Below are positions 1 to 8,677 of a DNA stretch of 52,542 nt, piece by piece. Position 1 is the stretch's first letter. Each line of letters begins with the position of its first letter. Under the pieces are notes generated by a model. It was not told the origin of the DNA. It was given only the letters and a program-made list of their open reading frames with translations, and did no database searches. The stretch comes from Candidatus Saccharibacteria bacterium UBA4727. GTDB lineage: Bacteria; Patescibacteriota; Saccharimonadia; Saccharimonadales; Saccharimonadaceae. The translations under genes and the position numbers were made by a program. The stretch is from NCBI GenBank assembly GCA_002404195.1, contig DHJF01000001.1, positions 1 to 52,542 on the forward strand. Reading direction: 5' to 3'.

Positions 1-765
1 GAAGTTAAAGAGGCGCAGGACTGCGTCTTGACCGTACATCGTCGGCACGGTCTCGACACGAAGATTCAATAGATGAGTCGCGCCGTCACGCGTAACTTCT
101 TTTTGCATGTGACCTGATTGCGGCTCGGTGGCGGCCGACGACACATTGGCGCGACTGGCCAGCTCGCCCATGATAATACGGTACCTGTCTTTATCAAGCG
201 AGGCGACGGGGTGCAAGGCACCGTCAACACGCATGCGGATGCGAATAGCATTGCGTTCATTCTCGATGTGAATGTCGCTGGCACCTAATTTATCGGCTTG
301 GTCGATGAGGTAGTCGAAGACACGATCACTACTGACAGAGTTGAGCGTTTTACTGACTTCGGTAATGGTATCGCTATCGCCTTCTTTGGCGATTTGAATA
401 TCGTCATAGATAATCTTCGTTGGTGGATCATAACGCGCCATAAAAGATTTAAAGGCACTGCCGCTAATCAGTAGGAACTGAATATTGTCACCACGATCGT
501 TATACTGCTTTTCCATGGCATGAATCAGCGACTGAGGTGTTTGGCTTGTCACACCAAAACGGTACGGCGCATCGGCAGTAGCGGCGAGCAGTGGCACGAT
601 ATAGCCTTTGTACATTTCCGGTACTTCTAAAATATGTTGCAGCAGTGGCAGTTCATTTTCGAGATCGCGCGCGTCAAGATATTGCAGACCCAAAATAGCT
701 GCACGCTGCAAGGTAGCTTTTTCGTCTTGCTCACGCCGGTGTTGCTGAATTTTGCCTTCGTCCAT
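1..765 (-). CDS. pilB: PilB/GspE-type secretion/pilus assembly ATPase, N-terminal part (runs off left edge)
   Basis: The frame is open from ATG at 765 to the window edge (255 codons, no stop), so only the N-terminal half is seen. Residues 1-125 resemble the N-terminal region of type II/IV secretion ATPases. Residues 162-185 carry the family hallmark ASDIHIE followed by an arginine-rich strand and RVDGAL, and residues 237-252 (RVETVPTMYGQDAVLRL) match the segment that precedes the Walker A P-loop. The nucleotide-binding half lies outside the window. Family members are cytoplasmic hexamers that power type IV pilus extension or secretion; type IV pili are commonly encoded in Saccharibacteria. 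A TATAGT box ends 8 bases before the ATG, and GAGGGG sits between them, so the start could be leaderless or SD-led. Family call firm; pilus versus secretion role is inferred. Confidence 0.88.
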   Translation of the reverse strand, partial: MDEGKIQQHRREQDEKATLQRAAILGLQYLDARDLENELPLLQHILEVPEMYKGYIVPLLAATADAPYRFGVTSQTPQSLIHAMEKQYNDRGDNIQFLLISGSAFKSFMARYDPPTKIIYDDIQIAKEGDSDTITEVSKTLNSVSSDRVFDYLIDQADKLGASDIHIENERNAIRIRMRVDGALHPVASLDKDRYRIIMGELASRANVSSAATEPQSGHMQKEVTRDGATHLLNLRVETVPTMYGQDAVLRLFNF

Positions 766-806
766 TACCCCTCACTATAGCAAAAAGCTTATGTATTTAG
801 TAGTGA

Positions 807-812
807 TACAAT
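807..812 (+). promoter_or_regulatory. -10 box (TACAAT) 7 bases before the SpoU gene
   Basis: The extended form TGATACAAT is present; the spacing to ATG 820 implies a leaderless transcript. Confidence 0.55.
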
Positions 813-819
813 GAGTGTA

Positions 820-1314
820 ATGCCCGAGATTATCGTGATTGCTCATAATATCCGCTCCACCCACAATGTGGGTGCGATTTTTCGGAGTAGCGAAGGTTTT
901 GGTGTCAGTCGCATTATTCTTAGTGGTTACACCCCCTACCCCATCATAGATAACGATACTCGACTGCCTCACATTTCGCGCAAACTGACTGAACAAATTC
1001 ATAAGACTGCCCTCGGCGCCGAACAAATCGTGCCGTTTAACTATCAAGAAGTGCCAGATATTGCCACGCTGCGAGCTAGCGGCTATACCATTGTTGGACT
1101 TGAGCAAGATGAGCGCTCGGTCATGCTACCCGACTACACGCCGCCCGAAAAAATCGCACTCCTCCTTGGAGAGGAGGTCAAAGGTATTACCGACGACATG
1201 CGCGATCTTTGTGACGACCTTATTGAAATCCCTATGGTTGGCAAAAAAGAATCATTTAATGTGTCTGTCGCGACGGGCATTGCACTCTACGCTCTGACAA
1301 GCTCGAATAGTTAA
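820..1314 (+). CDS. SpoU/TrmH-family RNA 2'-O-ribose methyltransferase
   Basis: A 164-residue SPOUT methyltransferase. All three SpoU motifs are visible: NIRSTHNVGAIFRSSEGFG (residues 10-28), LLLGEEVKGI (about 114-123), and IPMVGKKESFNVSVATGIAL (137-156), which form the trefoil knot that binds S-adenosylmethionine. The length is that of a minimal catalytic domain without an RNA-binding extension. The target (tRNA or rRNA nucleotide) cannot be read from sequence. An upstream in-frame ATG at 811 overlaps a TACAAT -10 box (807-812), so it cannot be in the mRNA; the ATG at 820 lies 7 bases after the box and is chosen as a leaderless start. Divergent from the PilB-like gene across a 54-base gap; its stop overlaps that of the convergent next gene. 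Confidence 0.87.
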   Translation: MPEIIVIAHNIRSTHNVGAIFRSSEGFGVSRIILSGYTPYPIIDNDTRLPHISRKLTEQIHKTALGAEQIVPFNYQEVPDIATLRASGYTIVGLEQDERSVMLPDYTPPEKIALLLGEEVKGITDDMRDLCDDLIEIPMVGKKESFNVSVATGIALYALTSSNS

Positions 1315-2393
1315 TTAATCTTTAACTTCTCTTTTAATTCGGTTAACGCTTCGTATGCGTCGATACTCTGAACAGCCACTCTCACCTGGTTAACATCGTC
1401 AAGAACGCTAAATTCAGCACCCGACTCTCCCATCCCCATGTATTTGTAGCGAAAGGCCAATGCCAAGCCGCGTCGACCAAGCTCCTGACGAAGCATAATA
1501 AGGAGTTGGTTATAGTCAACTTCCGACACACGCTCCGCATGACGCTTCATAGCAGCATCTTGTAAATGAGTGGCCACCTGTTCCGCCGTAAACGGCTTCA
1601 TGTACGTATTGATATTGTTTTCCTGCCAACCGCCCATATATACGGTAATATCCGCCATCCCTCCTTGCCCGGGAACAATACGTAGCTGGTTAGACTGCGG
1701 CTCGACCGCACCATTCATCACTCGTCTGACATATTCGCCAGAGACAGTTTCACCCGCGAGAGAAGCGCGGTAGTTCGCCGACATAAAACCGTCGCCACTA
1801 AACTTTGGTTTTGGCCCATACTGCAGACCGCCCGGATGCAAATCAACATACAACGCGACGTCAAGTGGAACCTCATAGATTCGGCTAGCAAGTGTGTCCT
1901 CAACTTGAATAAGCGGGTAACGGTATAGTTCACGAGCCCAGCCACTCAGTCGGCAAGCATATCGAGACTCCGATGAACAGTCTGGACACGCCCGGGTGGC
2001 AGTCATACGATTTACCGATACACCGGCGACGCTATGTAGCTCCTCCCGAATATCCGCCTCACTCGGTATACCATCGGGATGGGACCACGTGTCGTACCGC
2101 GCCAGAACATCTTCCGGCATATCGTCCATCTTCCAGGAAACATCACCAACTTTATGACTATCCCGCTTTTTGTCAGCGAGCAACTCCGGCAGACTGGCAT
2201 ACGTCGCCACTTGGGCTAATCGTTTCGTAACGATAGTTTGCTGTCGATAGCGACCCTCTATTCTTGCCGGGACTTTTACCTCATGCGTAACATTTCGGAA
2301 ATCGAGCGTGCTTACTTCGTCTGTCGTTGAAAACTTTATAATTCGATCATACTCTTGATTGATGTCTTGTAGCATCTGTCTTTCGCGGTTCAT
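1311..2393 (-). CDS. Hypothetical protein, 360 aa, with a CxxC-x7-C cluster
   Basis: I do not recognise a family. The predicted protein is soluble, with no signal peptide or membrane segment. Residues 136-147 hold a small cysteine cluster (CPDC then a third Cys at 147) that could be half of a metal site, in a region rich in aromatic residues. The C-terminal ~70 residues look helical and charged. The start is well supported: AAAGGAGATACAATC precedes ATG 2393. The gene is convergent with the SpoU gene and the two stop codons overlap by a few bases. Its upstream neighbour is divergent, so it is probably monocistronic. Function unknown. Confidence 0.7.
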   Translation of the reverse strand: MNRERQMLQDINQEYDRIIKFSTTDEVSTLDFRNVTHEVKVPARIEGRYRQQTIVTKRLAQVATYASLPELLADKKRDSHKVGDVSWKMDDMPEDVLARYDTWSHPDGIPSEADIREELHSVAGVSVNRMTATRACPDCSSESRYACRLSGWARELYRYPLIQVEDTLASRIYEVPLDVALYVDLHPGGLQYGPKPKFSGDGFMSANYRASLAGETVSGEYVRRVMNGAVEPQSNQLRIVPGQGGMADITVYMGGWQENNINTYMKPFTAEQVATHLQDAAMKRHAERVSEVDYNQLLIMLRQELGRRGLALAFRYKYMGMGESGAEFSVLDDVNQVRVAVQSIDAYEALTELKEKLKIN

Positions 2394-2480
2394 GATTGTA
2401 TCTCCTTTATCTACTGTCAGCTTAGCGTGCTAGTCTAGCGCCATCTAGTCGAAACATTTTACCCATGCTACTATGGAGTT

Positions 2481-3131
2481 ATGCTACATCATATTCAAAA
2501 GAGTATTATGGACAAACTTGCGACGACTGAGACGAAGCGCTACGGCGAACTAAAACCAGCTGAACTTGATGGCAATGTCTTCGGCTATCACTTAAAAGCC
2601 CTGCTGATTGAGAAATATGTTACAAAAAGTGAACAGGGTGACTATAGGCTCACTCAAAAAGGTAAGGACTATATTGTGCATCGTTATGAGAACCCGCTAC
2701 TGCAGGCTCATTCGATTTTTCTGATTGCAGTTTCACGCGACGACGCGTGGCTCATGCGTGAACGCTTAGTGCAGCCGCTGCTTGGTATGACGGGGTTTAT
2801 TCATGGTGAGCCTATAGCGAATGAGGCGATCGCCGTCACGGCGGCGCGGCGGTTACACGAAAAAACCGGCTTAGATGTCGATCTGAGCGTACAGGGTAGT
2901 GGTCTCATCTCCATCACGCGCGGCGGCGTACTGGAAAGTTATTCCCACGCAGTTGTACTCACAGGTCAAACTGACAGTGATATCTCCATCACCAAAGATT
3001 CTACTGGACATAACTTTTGGCTACCCGCCAGCGAATTAGATTCGGCGACCATCTTGCCTAGTTGTATCGATATTATTTCACGTATCGATAAACACGATTT
3101 CACCCCGTTCGATTTTCACTATAACTTGTAA
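2481..3131 (+). CDS. Winged-helix plus degenerate NUDIX-domain protein
   Basis: 216 residues in two parts. Residues 1-70 look like a winged-helix DNA-binding domain ending in YRLTQKGKDYI, typical of the wing of MarR/PadR-like folds. Residues 75-216 look like a NUDIX fold. The Nudix box is G109-x5-E115-x7-R123-R124-L-x-E127-K128-x-G130-L, whereas the active consensus is GX5EX7REUXEEXGU; both the RE and EE glutamates that bind metal are replaced (R124, K128). This suggests a ligand-sensing regulator rather than a hydrolase. ATG 2481 is preceded by TACTATGGAGTT, which can be read as a -10 box 6 bases away or as a GGAG ribosome site. Followed 62 bases later by another small gene on the same strand. 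Confidence 0.7.
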   Translation: MLHHIQKSIMDKLATTETKRYGELKPAELDGNVFGYHLKALLIEKYVTKSEQGDYRLTQKGKDYIVHRYENPLLQAHSIFLIAVSRDDAWLMRERLVQPLLGMTGFIHGEPIANEAIAVTAARRLHEKTGLDVDLSVQGSGLISITRGGVLESYSHAVVLTGQTDSDISITKDSTGHNFWLPASELDSATILPSCIDIISRIDKHDFTPFDFHYNL

Positions 3132-3193
3132 ATTCGTAAACTTCGTTGTATAGTTAGCGTACTTATCCATCCCCTATGTAAGGCTGTGACGAT

Positions 3194-3661
3194 ATGCCCC
3201 TTCCAAGAGATATAACTCAGCTAGCACTCGGTCTTCATTTTAAACCAGGCCTCGTCGACACCGCTGGTCTGTGTATCTCTATTGCGGCGCGCATGCCCGA
3301 GCATTACCAACAGCCGACAGTCTTTCTGAAAGCGACGCTATGCGACGTCACGCTGGAGATTCACAAGATCCGTCTCACGACCTATCGCTTCATCGTTGAC
3401 AAGGATTCGTACGACAACGAACCAGTTCGGCGAACATTGGCGAGTGGCCGCGAACGCCTTAAGCAATCGTATCAGTCGTTTGGTGACGATGACCCAGTGA
3501 AACCACTCGTGCGCCAACAGATGGACGAAGCACCAGTCGTCTGGCTGGAGTTCGATGCATCGGAGTGGATCGCCTTAATGGGCGATCACGTCACCGTACA
3601 TTCAACCGGAGGCGGGCCCGAGCCACTTGGCGAAATCACTCAGCTGTCCGTTCTCAAGTAA
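3194..3661 (+). CDS. Hypothetical protein, 155 aa
   Basis: Not recognised. A soluble protein with no signal peptide or membrane segment, mixed alpha/beta by composition, with a charged central helix region (residues 85-110). It lies 62 bases after the winged-helix/NUDIX gene on the same strand and is followed by a strong hairpin terminator, so the two may form one transcription unit. An AAGG stretch lies about 11 bases before the ATG, a weak ribosome site. GC-rich codon choice is like that of the neighbours. The open frame, spacing and terminator support it as a gene; function unknown. Confidence 0.6.
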   Translation: MPLPRDITQLALGLHFKPGLVDTAGLCISIAARMPEHYQQPTVFLKATLCDVTLEIHKIRLTTYRFIVDKDSYDNEPVRRTLASGRERLKQSYQSFGDDDPVKPLVRQQMDEAPVVWLEFDASEWIALMGDHVTVHSTGGGPEPLGEITQLSVLK

Positions 3662-3681
3662 CTCAACCTAGACGTCGATGT

Positions 3682-3723
3682 TTATGAAAAGAAACTCCGT
3701 CTCGGCGGAGTTTCTTTTCATAA
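3682..3723. terminator. Bidirectional intrinsic terminator between convergent genes
   Basis: Perfect 18-bp inverted repeat (3682-3699 with 3706-3723) around a 6-base loop, A-rich on one side and T-rich on the other. It sits between the 155-aa gene (+) and dnaE (-) and can serve both. Confidence 0.9.
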
Positions 3724-3739
3724 TGAGACCAATACGAAG

Positions 3740-6700
3740 CTACTTTAAAACAACGCAATCTTCACCGAGCACTTTGACAAGTTCGCCGATCAGCTCAACG
3801 CTACCGTCAACCCGGAACGGCAACCTGATAGCAGATTTTTTATCAGCGCCAAGTACCAGCACGATGTCGGTGTTGCCGACAAAATTACTGCAGGTTTGCT
3901 TGAGCAGCAGCAACGCCTCGCGGTCGTCGGGGTTTTTAATATGCACAAACAATTTCTTAACAGGCGGAATATCAAGGATAGGTCGTGGCTTTTCGGCAAC
4001 TGGCGCTTCGACGGGTGATGTCGTGACTGGCGCGCTCACCTCTGGCGTCTTGCCATGCTTGGCTTTATGCTCAGCCACACGCATCGCTTTTACTTTGCTA
4101 CTCATTTTGGGCGCTTCCATCTTGCGACCAGTCGATTCGTACTCACGCATTTCTTTGTCAGTCACTTCAATCACTTCATCGGCAATCATTTTTGCCTCTG
4201 TGCCCAAGTTGCCGTCGCGGTCGCGTGCGCTCATCTTGCCGGTAATACGCACCACGGCGTCTTGGACCAACTTCGCGCCGACTTGCTCGAATAAATTAGG
4301 GAAAATAATCACTTCGCCCTCACCTGTTTTATCTTCGAGCGCCACGAAGGCCATTTTCGTACCAGATTTTGTAATAATCGTACGTACCGTACTGACGAGT
4401 CCGCCAATCGTGGCTTTTTTACCATCAACATCCGGCGTCATCCGCGAGAGCGGGATCGTTTGTTCTTCGAAATACTTGTCGTAATTATCAAGCGGATGCG
4501 CACTAATATACAGACCGAGCAGTTCACGCTCCCATAGCAGCTGTTCTTTTTCCGTAAATTTAACTGGCGCAGTTTGCATAGTCATCGTTGGCTGTAAGCT
4601 TGCCATATCGCTCAGGCCGCCAAACAAATCACCCTGGCCGCTGAGTGCGGCTTTTTGGACACGACTGGCGAAGGCCTGAATAGTCTCAAGGTTGAATAAT
4701 AAATCCGAACGATCGCCCAGCTCATCAAAGCCACCAGATTTAATCAGTGAATCCCAGGCTTTTTTATTAAACTTACTCGTGCTGACACGTTTAGCAAAAT
4801 CTTCAATATTCGCAAACTTACCCTCTTCGCGAGCTCGGAGAATTTCTTCGACAGCACCCGTACCGACACCCTTAATGGCTGCCATGCCAAAACGAATTTC
4901 ATTCTCGCCGGGCACCACCGCGAACTCCACGAATGATTCATTCACGTCTGGTGATAGCACGGTAATACCCATGTGTTTGCACTCAGAAATTTCAATCGCC
5001 AGACGATCGATGTCGTCTTGGTCGCTGGTCATCAAGGCTGCCATGAAGGCATCTGGATAGTGCGCCTTGAGATACGCCGTCCAGTAGCTAATCAGACCAT
5101 AACAAGCAGCGTGCGACTTATTAAAACAGTAGTTGGCAAACTCTTCAAGCTGGTCCCAGAACTTTTCAGCAACCTCTTTTTTCGCGCCACTGGTTTTGAT
5201 TGCACCTTCGACGAAGTCTACTTTGACTTTACGCATCAGATCAATCTTCTTTTTACCCACTGCCTTACGCAGCGTATCGGCCTGACCACCGGTAAAGCCG
5301 CACCATTCCTTGGAAATCTGCATGAATTGCTCTTGGTACACCAAGATACCGTAGGTATTTTCCAGGGAGTTTTTCATACCCTCGTGCAGATAGGTAATTT
5401 CTTCTTGGCCGTGTTTGCGCTTAATAAAGCTATCGATAAACTGCATTGGACCAGGCCGATAGAGTGCCACCATGGCGATAATATCTTCAAACACACTCGG
5501 CTTAAGTTCGCGGAGATACCGTTTCATACCAGCTGACTCGAGCTGGAAGACGCCGGTCGTGTCGCCGCGCTGGAAAAGTTCAAACGTCGCTTTGTCGTCG
5601 AGTGGAATATTAGGGAGTGTGATCTCGGTTTTATAGACCTTTTTAATAATACGTAGCGCGTTGTTGATCGTCGTTAAGTTCGACAGTCCCAAAAAGTCCA
5701 TCTTCAGCAGACCGAGCTCTTCAACCTCACCCATCGGGAACTGCGTCGTGACAACACCCTTCTGTGCCATTTCAAGCGGAAGGTATTTCACAAGATCGTC
5801 TGGCGCAATCACCACACCACAAGCATGCACACCGTGCGAGCGAATCGTACCTTCAAGGCGTACGGCGTAATCAAACACCATCTTCGCAGTCGGATTCGTG
5901 TCGTATTCCTTCTTCAGGTCAACATCTTCTTTGATACTGACTTTAAGTGGAATATGCCGCCCCTGAGCTGGCGGGGGAATCATCTTCGACAAGCGGTCTG
6001 CCTCAGCGTACGGCACCTGCAACACACGAGCCACGTCACGCACCGCGGCACGCGCAGCCATCTTGCCGAACGTCACAATGTTCGACACCCGCTCGGCACC
6101 ATATTTATCTGAACAATACTGAATAACCTCGTCGCGACGAGTATCCTGGATGTCGACATCGATATCTGGCATTGAAATACGATCCGGGTTGAGGAAACGC
6201 TCAAACAGCAAACCATATTTGAGTGGGTCTAAATCGGTAATATTCAGTGCATAGGCGATAATAGAACCCGCCGCTGAGCCACGGCCCGGTCCAAAGATAA
6301 TTCCCTGACGTTTACCCCAGTTAATAAAGTCTTGCACGATTAAGAAATAGCCGTTATACCCCATACGATCCAGCACGCCCAGCTCCATCTCAAGTCGCCC
6401 GCGCACCTCGTCACTCAGTACAGCGGACATCTCCGGTATCGACATAGTTTCGGCCTGCTCAGTGGGGATGTGATTATAGCGCTCAACGACACCTTCGTAG
6501 ACGAGTTTATCGAGAAACGTCTTTTCAGTCTGACCTTCAGGCACAGGGAACGTCGGAATCAAAATCCGGTCAAGCTCGAGCTCGACATTGCAACGCTCGG
6601 CGACAAGCCGTGTATTGCGCACGGCCTGCGGATTCGTTCGCCCCCAACGACTAATAATATCAACCGGGTCGGTGACGTGGAGTTCAAACTCTTTCAAGCT

Positions 6701-7474
6701 CATACGCTTTTCGTCGCTCAAAAACGCGCCGGTGCCGACACAGAGTAAAATCTCATGCGCATCTTGATCGTTATGTGTCACGTAGTGACCGTCGCTGGTG
6801 ACAACACAGGGGATATCGAGATCCTTCGATAGTGCTTCAAGGTGCTTGTTGATCCCCACCTGAACGTCCCACTTTGAAGGACAGTCAGGGTGGCCGTGGT
6901 CTTGCAGTTCGAGATAATAACGATCACCGAAAATAGATTTGTACCACTCGGCAATCTTCTTCGCACCTTCGTAGTCATCTTCGCGTAGTCGCTCGCCGAG
7001 CTCACCACCAGCACAAGCGGATAGTGCAATAATACCTTCATTGTATTGCTCAAGCAATTCGTGGTCGATACGTGGCTTATAGTACATACCCTCGAGGTTC
7101 GCCATCGTCGAAAGCTTCATCAAGTTATGATAGCCGACGTCATTCATAGCAAGTAAGATTAAGTGATAGCGCGCTTTGTCCTTGCCCGGGTCGCGGTCGT
7201 GACGTGACCGTGCTGCCACGTATGCTTCCATACCGATGACGGGCCGAATGTCAGCCGCCTTGGCCGCTTTGTAAAATTCGACAGCGCCGGACATGGTGCC
7301 GTGATCGGTCATCGCAACCGACTTCATACCCAGGTCTTTGACAACTTCAACTAACTCGGCAACCTTCGTAAGGCCGTCAAGCAAGCTATGATGTGTGTGA
7401 TTGTGCAGGTGCACATAATCGGCTGCGGTAAGCTGCGCAGATGGCGCCGCTTTTGTGGTAGTTTGTCCCTCCAT
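3740..7474 (-). CDS. dnaE: DNA polymerase III alpha subunit
   Basis: 1244 residues, the usual DnaE length. N-terminal PHP domain (about 20-290) with HLHNHTHHSLLDG at 22-34, MTDHG at 55-59, GMEAYVA at 81-87 and a DGHY near 228-231, so most metal-binding positions are kept. The palm carries the catalytic aspartates in MPDIDVDIQ (D437, D439) and a third in MDFLGL. A helix-hairpin-helix region follows, then an OB-fold segment near residues 1000-1090, and a Pro/Ala linker leads to a small C-terminal domain of about 85 residues. It is the replicative polymerase core. ATG 7474 is 9 bases after a TATACT box and has no ribosome site, so the mRNA has little or no leader. Flanked by the terminator at 3682-3723. 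Confidence 0.98.
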   Translation of the reverse strand: MEGQTTTKAAPSAQLTAADYVHLHNHTHHSLLDGLTKVAELVEVVKDLGMKSVAMTDHGTMSGAVEFYKAAKAADIRPVIGMEAYVAARSRHDRDPGKDKARYHLILLAMNDVGYHNLMKLSTMANLEGMYYKPRIDHELLEQYNEGIIALSACAGGELGERLREDDYEGAKKIAEWYKSIFGDRYYLELQDHGHPDCPSKWDVQVGINKHLEALSKDLDIPCVVTSDGHYVTHNDQDAHEILLCVGTGAFLSDEKRMSLKEFELHVTDPVDIISRWGRTNPQAVRNTRLVAERCNVELELDRILIPTFPVPEGQTEKTFLDKLVYEGVVERYNHIPTEQAETMSIPEMSAVLSDEVRGRLEMELGVLDRMGYNGYFLIVQDFINWGKRQGIIFGPGRGSAAGSIIAYALNITDLDPLKYGLLFERFLNPDRISMPDIDVDIQDTRRDEVIQYCSDKYGAERVSNIVTFGKMAARAAVRDVARVLQVPYAEADRLSKMIPPPAQGRHIPLKVSIKEDVDLKKEYDTNPTAKMVFDYAVRLEGTIRSHGVHACGVVIAPDDLVKYLPLEMAQKGVVTTQFPMGEVEELGLLKMDFLGLSNLTTINNALRIIKKVYKTEITLPNIPLDDKATFELFQRGDTTGVFQLESAGMKRYLRELKPSVFEDIIAMVALYRPGPMQFIDSFIKRKHGQEEITYLHEGMKNSLENTYGILVYQEQFMQISKEWCGFTGGQADTLRKAVGKKKIDLMRKVKVDFVEGAIKTSGAKKEVAEKFWDQLEEFANYCFNKSHAACYGLISYWTAYLKAHYPDAFMAALMTSDQDDIDRLAIEISECKHMGITVLSPDVNESFVEFAVVPGENEIRFGMAAIKGVGTGAVEEILRAREEGKFANIEDFAKRVSTSKFNKKAWDSLIKSGGFDELGDRSDLLFNLETIQAFASRVQKAALSGQGDLFGGLSDMASLQPTMTMQTAPVKFTEKEQLLWERELLGLYISAHPLDNYDKYFEEQTIPLSRMTPDVDGKKATIGGLVSTVRTIITKSGTKMAFVALEDKTGEGEVIIFPNLFEQVGAKLVQDAVVRITGKMSARDRDGNLGTEAKMIADEVIEVTDKEMREYESTGRKMEAPKMSSKVKAMRVAEHKAKHGKTPEVSAPVTTSPVEAPVAEKPRPILDIPPVKKLFVHIKNPDDREALLLLKQTCSNFVGNTDIVLVLGADKKSAIRLPFRVDGSVELIGELVKVLGEDCVVLK

Positions 7475-7483
7475 ACTATAACT

Positions 7484-7489
7484 AGTATA
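7484..7489 (-). promoter_or_regulatory. -10 box (TATACT) of dnaE
   Basis: TGGTATACT, an extended -10, ends 9 bases before the dnaE ATG, implying a leader of at most a few bases. Confidence 0.55.
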
Positions 7490-7525
7490 CCAACTATGAC
7501 GCTGGAAAACTATCAGTTGTCGAAA

Positions 7526-7816
7526 CTACTTTTTATTATTCTCAATCGTTTGTTGAATTTGTTTGACAGAGTCGCCCAGGCCCGGAATATGTATGAACAA
7601 ACTCAGCGTCCACACCAACAGCGCCACCACAATAGTACCGCCAAGAACACTGCCAAGACCAAAGAAGATTCCGCGTATAAAATTCATTTTGTATACTTGT
7701 GCACGGCTTTTATGAAAGTCGTAGAAGAGATCTTCTAGAACGGCGCGCCGAGCACCAAGTTCATTATCGCGTTTTACTTTATCGACGGCTTTTTTTGTTG
7801 AGTGCCTCAGCAGCAT
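7526..7816 (-). CDS. DUF5665-like membrane protein
   Basis: 96 residues. An N-terminal charged cytoplasmic segment contains AVLEDLFYDFHKSR, followed by MNFIRGIFFGLGSVLGGT leading into one long or two short membrane helices (about 45-75). This arrangement matches the DUF5665 family, common in CPR bacteria and Firmicutes; no function is known. The start at 7816 has a GGGGAA ribosome site. It is the last of four small genes on the minus strand (8637 to 7526), 61 bases after the YtxH-like gene, and is plausibly co-transcribed with them. Confidence 0.75.
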   Translation of the reverse strand: MLLRHSTKKAVDKVKRDNELGARRAVLEDLFYDFHKSRAQVYKMNFIRGIFFGLGSVLGGTIVVALLVWTLSLFIHIPGLGDSVKQIQQTIENNKK

Positions 7817-7877
7817 AAATTCCCCTTGTCATGCAATTAGTCATTTTAGTGTGTCACGTTCACACCGACATAACAAG

Positions 7878-8135
7878 TTATTTTGTAACTTTAAAGCCTT
7901 CTTTCGCACCCTCAACCGCACCTTCGATAGCGTGTTCACCGCGCGACTTGTACTCTTCCGCCTTGTCTCGTGCGTGCTTGGCTTTTTTAAAACTCTTTTG
8001 CTTCAATTCAGATGCCTTATCTTTGATATCTGCCCGTGTCTCTTTGCCTGATTTTGGAGCAGTCAAAACACCGGCAATAACACCAGCAATGACACCAATA
8101 ACGGCACCGAATGCAAATCTACTTTTCGTTGACAT
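7878..8135 (-). CDS. YtxH-domain small membrane protein
   Basis: 85 residues. A glycine/valine-rich hydrophobic segment (8-26) contains GVIAGVIAGVLTAPKSGKETR, the recognisable YtxH/gas-vesicle-like motif (a glycine-zipper helix followed by APKSGKETR), then a Lys/Glu-rich amphipathic helix (35-80). YtxH proteins are stress-associated envelope proteins of unknown biochemical role. Start at 8135 with an AAGGAG ribosome site. Its start overlaps the end of the upstream gene by 17 bases, so it is translated within the same operon. Confidence 0.82.
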   Translation of the reverse strand: MSTKSRFAFGAVIGVIAGVIAGVLTAPKSGKETRADIKDKASELKQKSFKKAKHARDKAEEYKSRGEHAIEGAVEGAKEGFKVTK

Positions 8136-8385
8136 GTGAGTCTCCTTTCGTCTGATACTTTTTGATAAATTTTGCCACCATCTTCATAATCAGGAGTGGT
8201 GACGCCAACCCACGCACCTGTGAAATTGTCTTTTCAATGACCTTTACAGTACGTTCGGCCGAACCCGCTACCAGACGGATTTGATGCGTCACTTTAATAA
8301 GCATAATGATAAGCGTAATCCCTAAAAGGAGGAATATCCCCAGGAATACCGCCAAAATGACGACGAGCACTTGTGCCCAGTCCAC
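8119..8385 (-). CDS. DUF948-like single-pass membrane protein
   Basis: 88 residues. A strongly hydrophobic helix at 6-30 is followed by a helical segment resembling DUF948 proteins (general stress, YoxC-like), which are often encoded next to YtxH proteins. The start is GTG at 8385, directly abutting the TAA of the upstream GlsB-like gene (TAAGTG), which fixes operon membership. The C-terminal coding end overlaps the YtxH start. Exact family uncertain because the protein is short. Confidence 0.65.
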   Translation of the reverse strand: MDWAQVLVVILAVFLGIFLLLGITLIIMLIKVTHQIRLVAGSAERTVKVIEKTISQVRGLASPLLIMKMVAKFIKKYQTKGDSHVNEK

Positions 8386-8637
8386 TTACGCTTGCTCTCT
8401 GCGGAACACTCGAGCTATCCAAATAAGGCCGATTGCGCCAATAACGGCAACGATAAAGCTATAGATATTGAAGCCGTTAACGCCGCTGCCGCCCAATAAC
8501 TCTACGAGCCAGCCGCCGATAACACCACCAACAATACCAAGAATGATGTTTTTTAGTAGTCCGCCCGATTCTTTCATGATTGCTTTCGCAACCAGTCCAG
8601 CTAATGCACCTAGTATGATCCATCCTATCCAGCCCAT
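8386..8637 (-). CDS. GlsB/YeaQ/YmgE-family stress membrane protein
   Basis: 83 residues, three hydrophobic glycine-rich helices. The pattern GWIGWIILGALAGLVAKAIM, then IILGIVGGVIGGWL, matches the GlsB/YeaQ/YmgE (transglycosylase-associated) family, in which expression responds to stress. A GGGGG ribosome site precedes ATG 8637, and TATAAT lies further upstream near the 3' end of galU, so this is probably the promoter-proximal gene of the small membrane-protein operon (8637 to 7526). Confidence 0.87.
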   Translation of the reverse strand: MGWIGWIILGALAGLVAKAIMKESGGLLKNIILGIVGGVIGGWLVELLGGSGVNGFNIYSFIVAVIGAIGLIWIARVFRREQA

Positions 8638-8677
8638 AAAATACCCCCTTGATATATTATCGTTTGTTGTACTCCTA

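Noticed and set aside
3678..4484. 268-residue plus-strand frame
   Set aside because: Antisense to dnaE; Ser/Thr-rich low complexity composition typical of a shadow frame.
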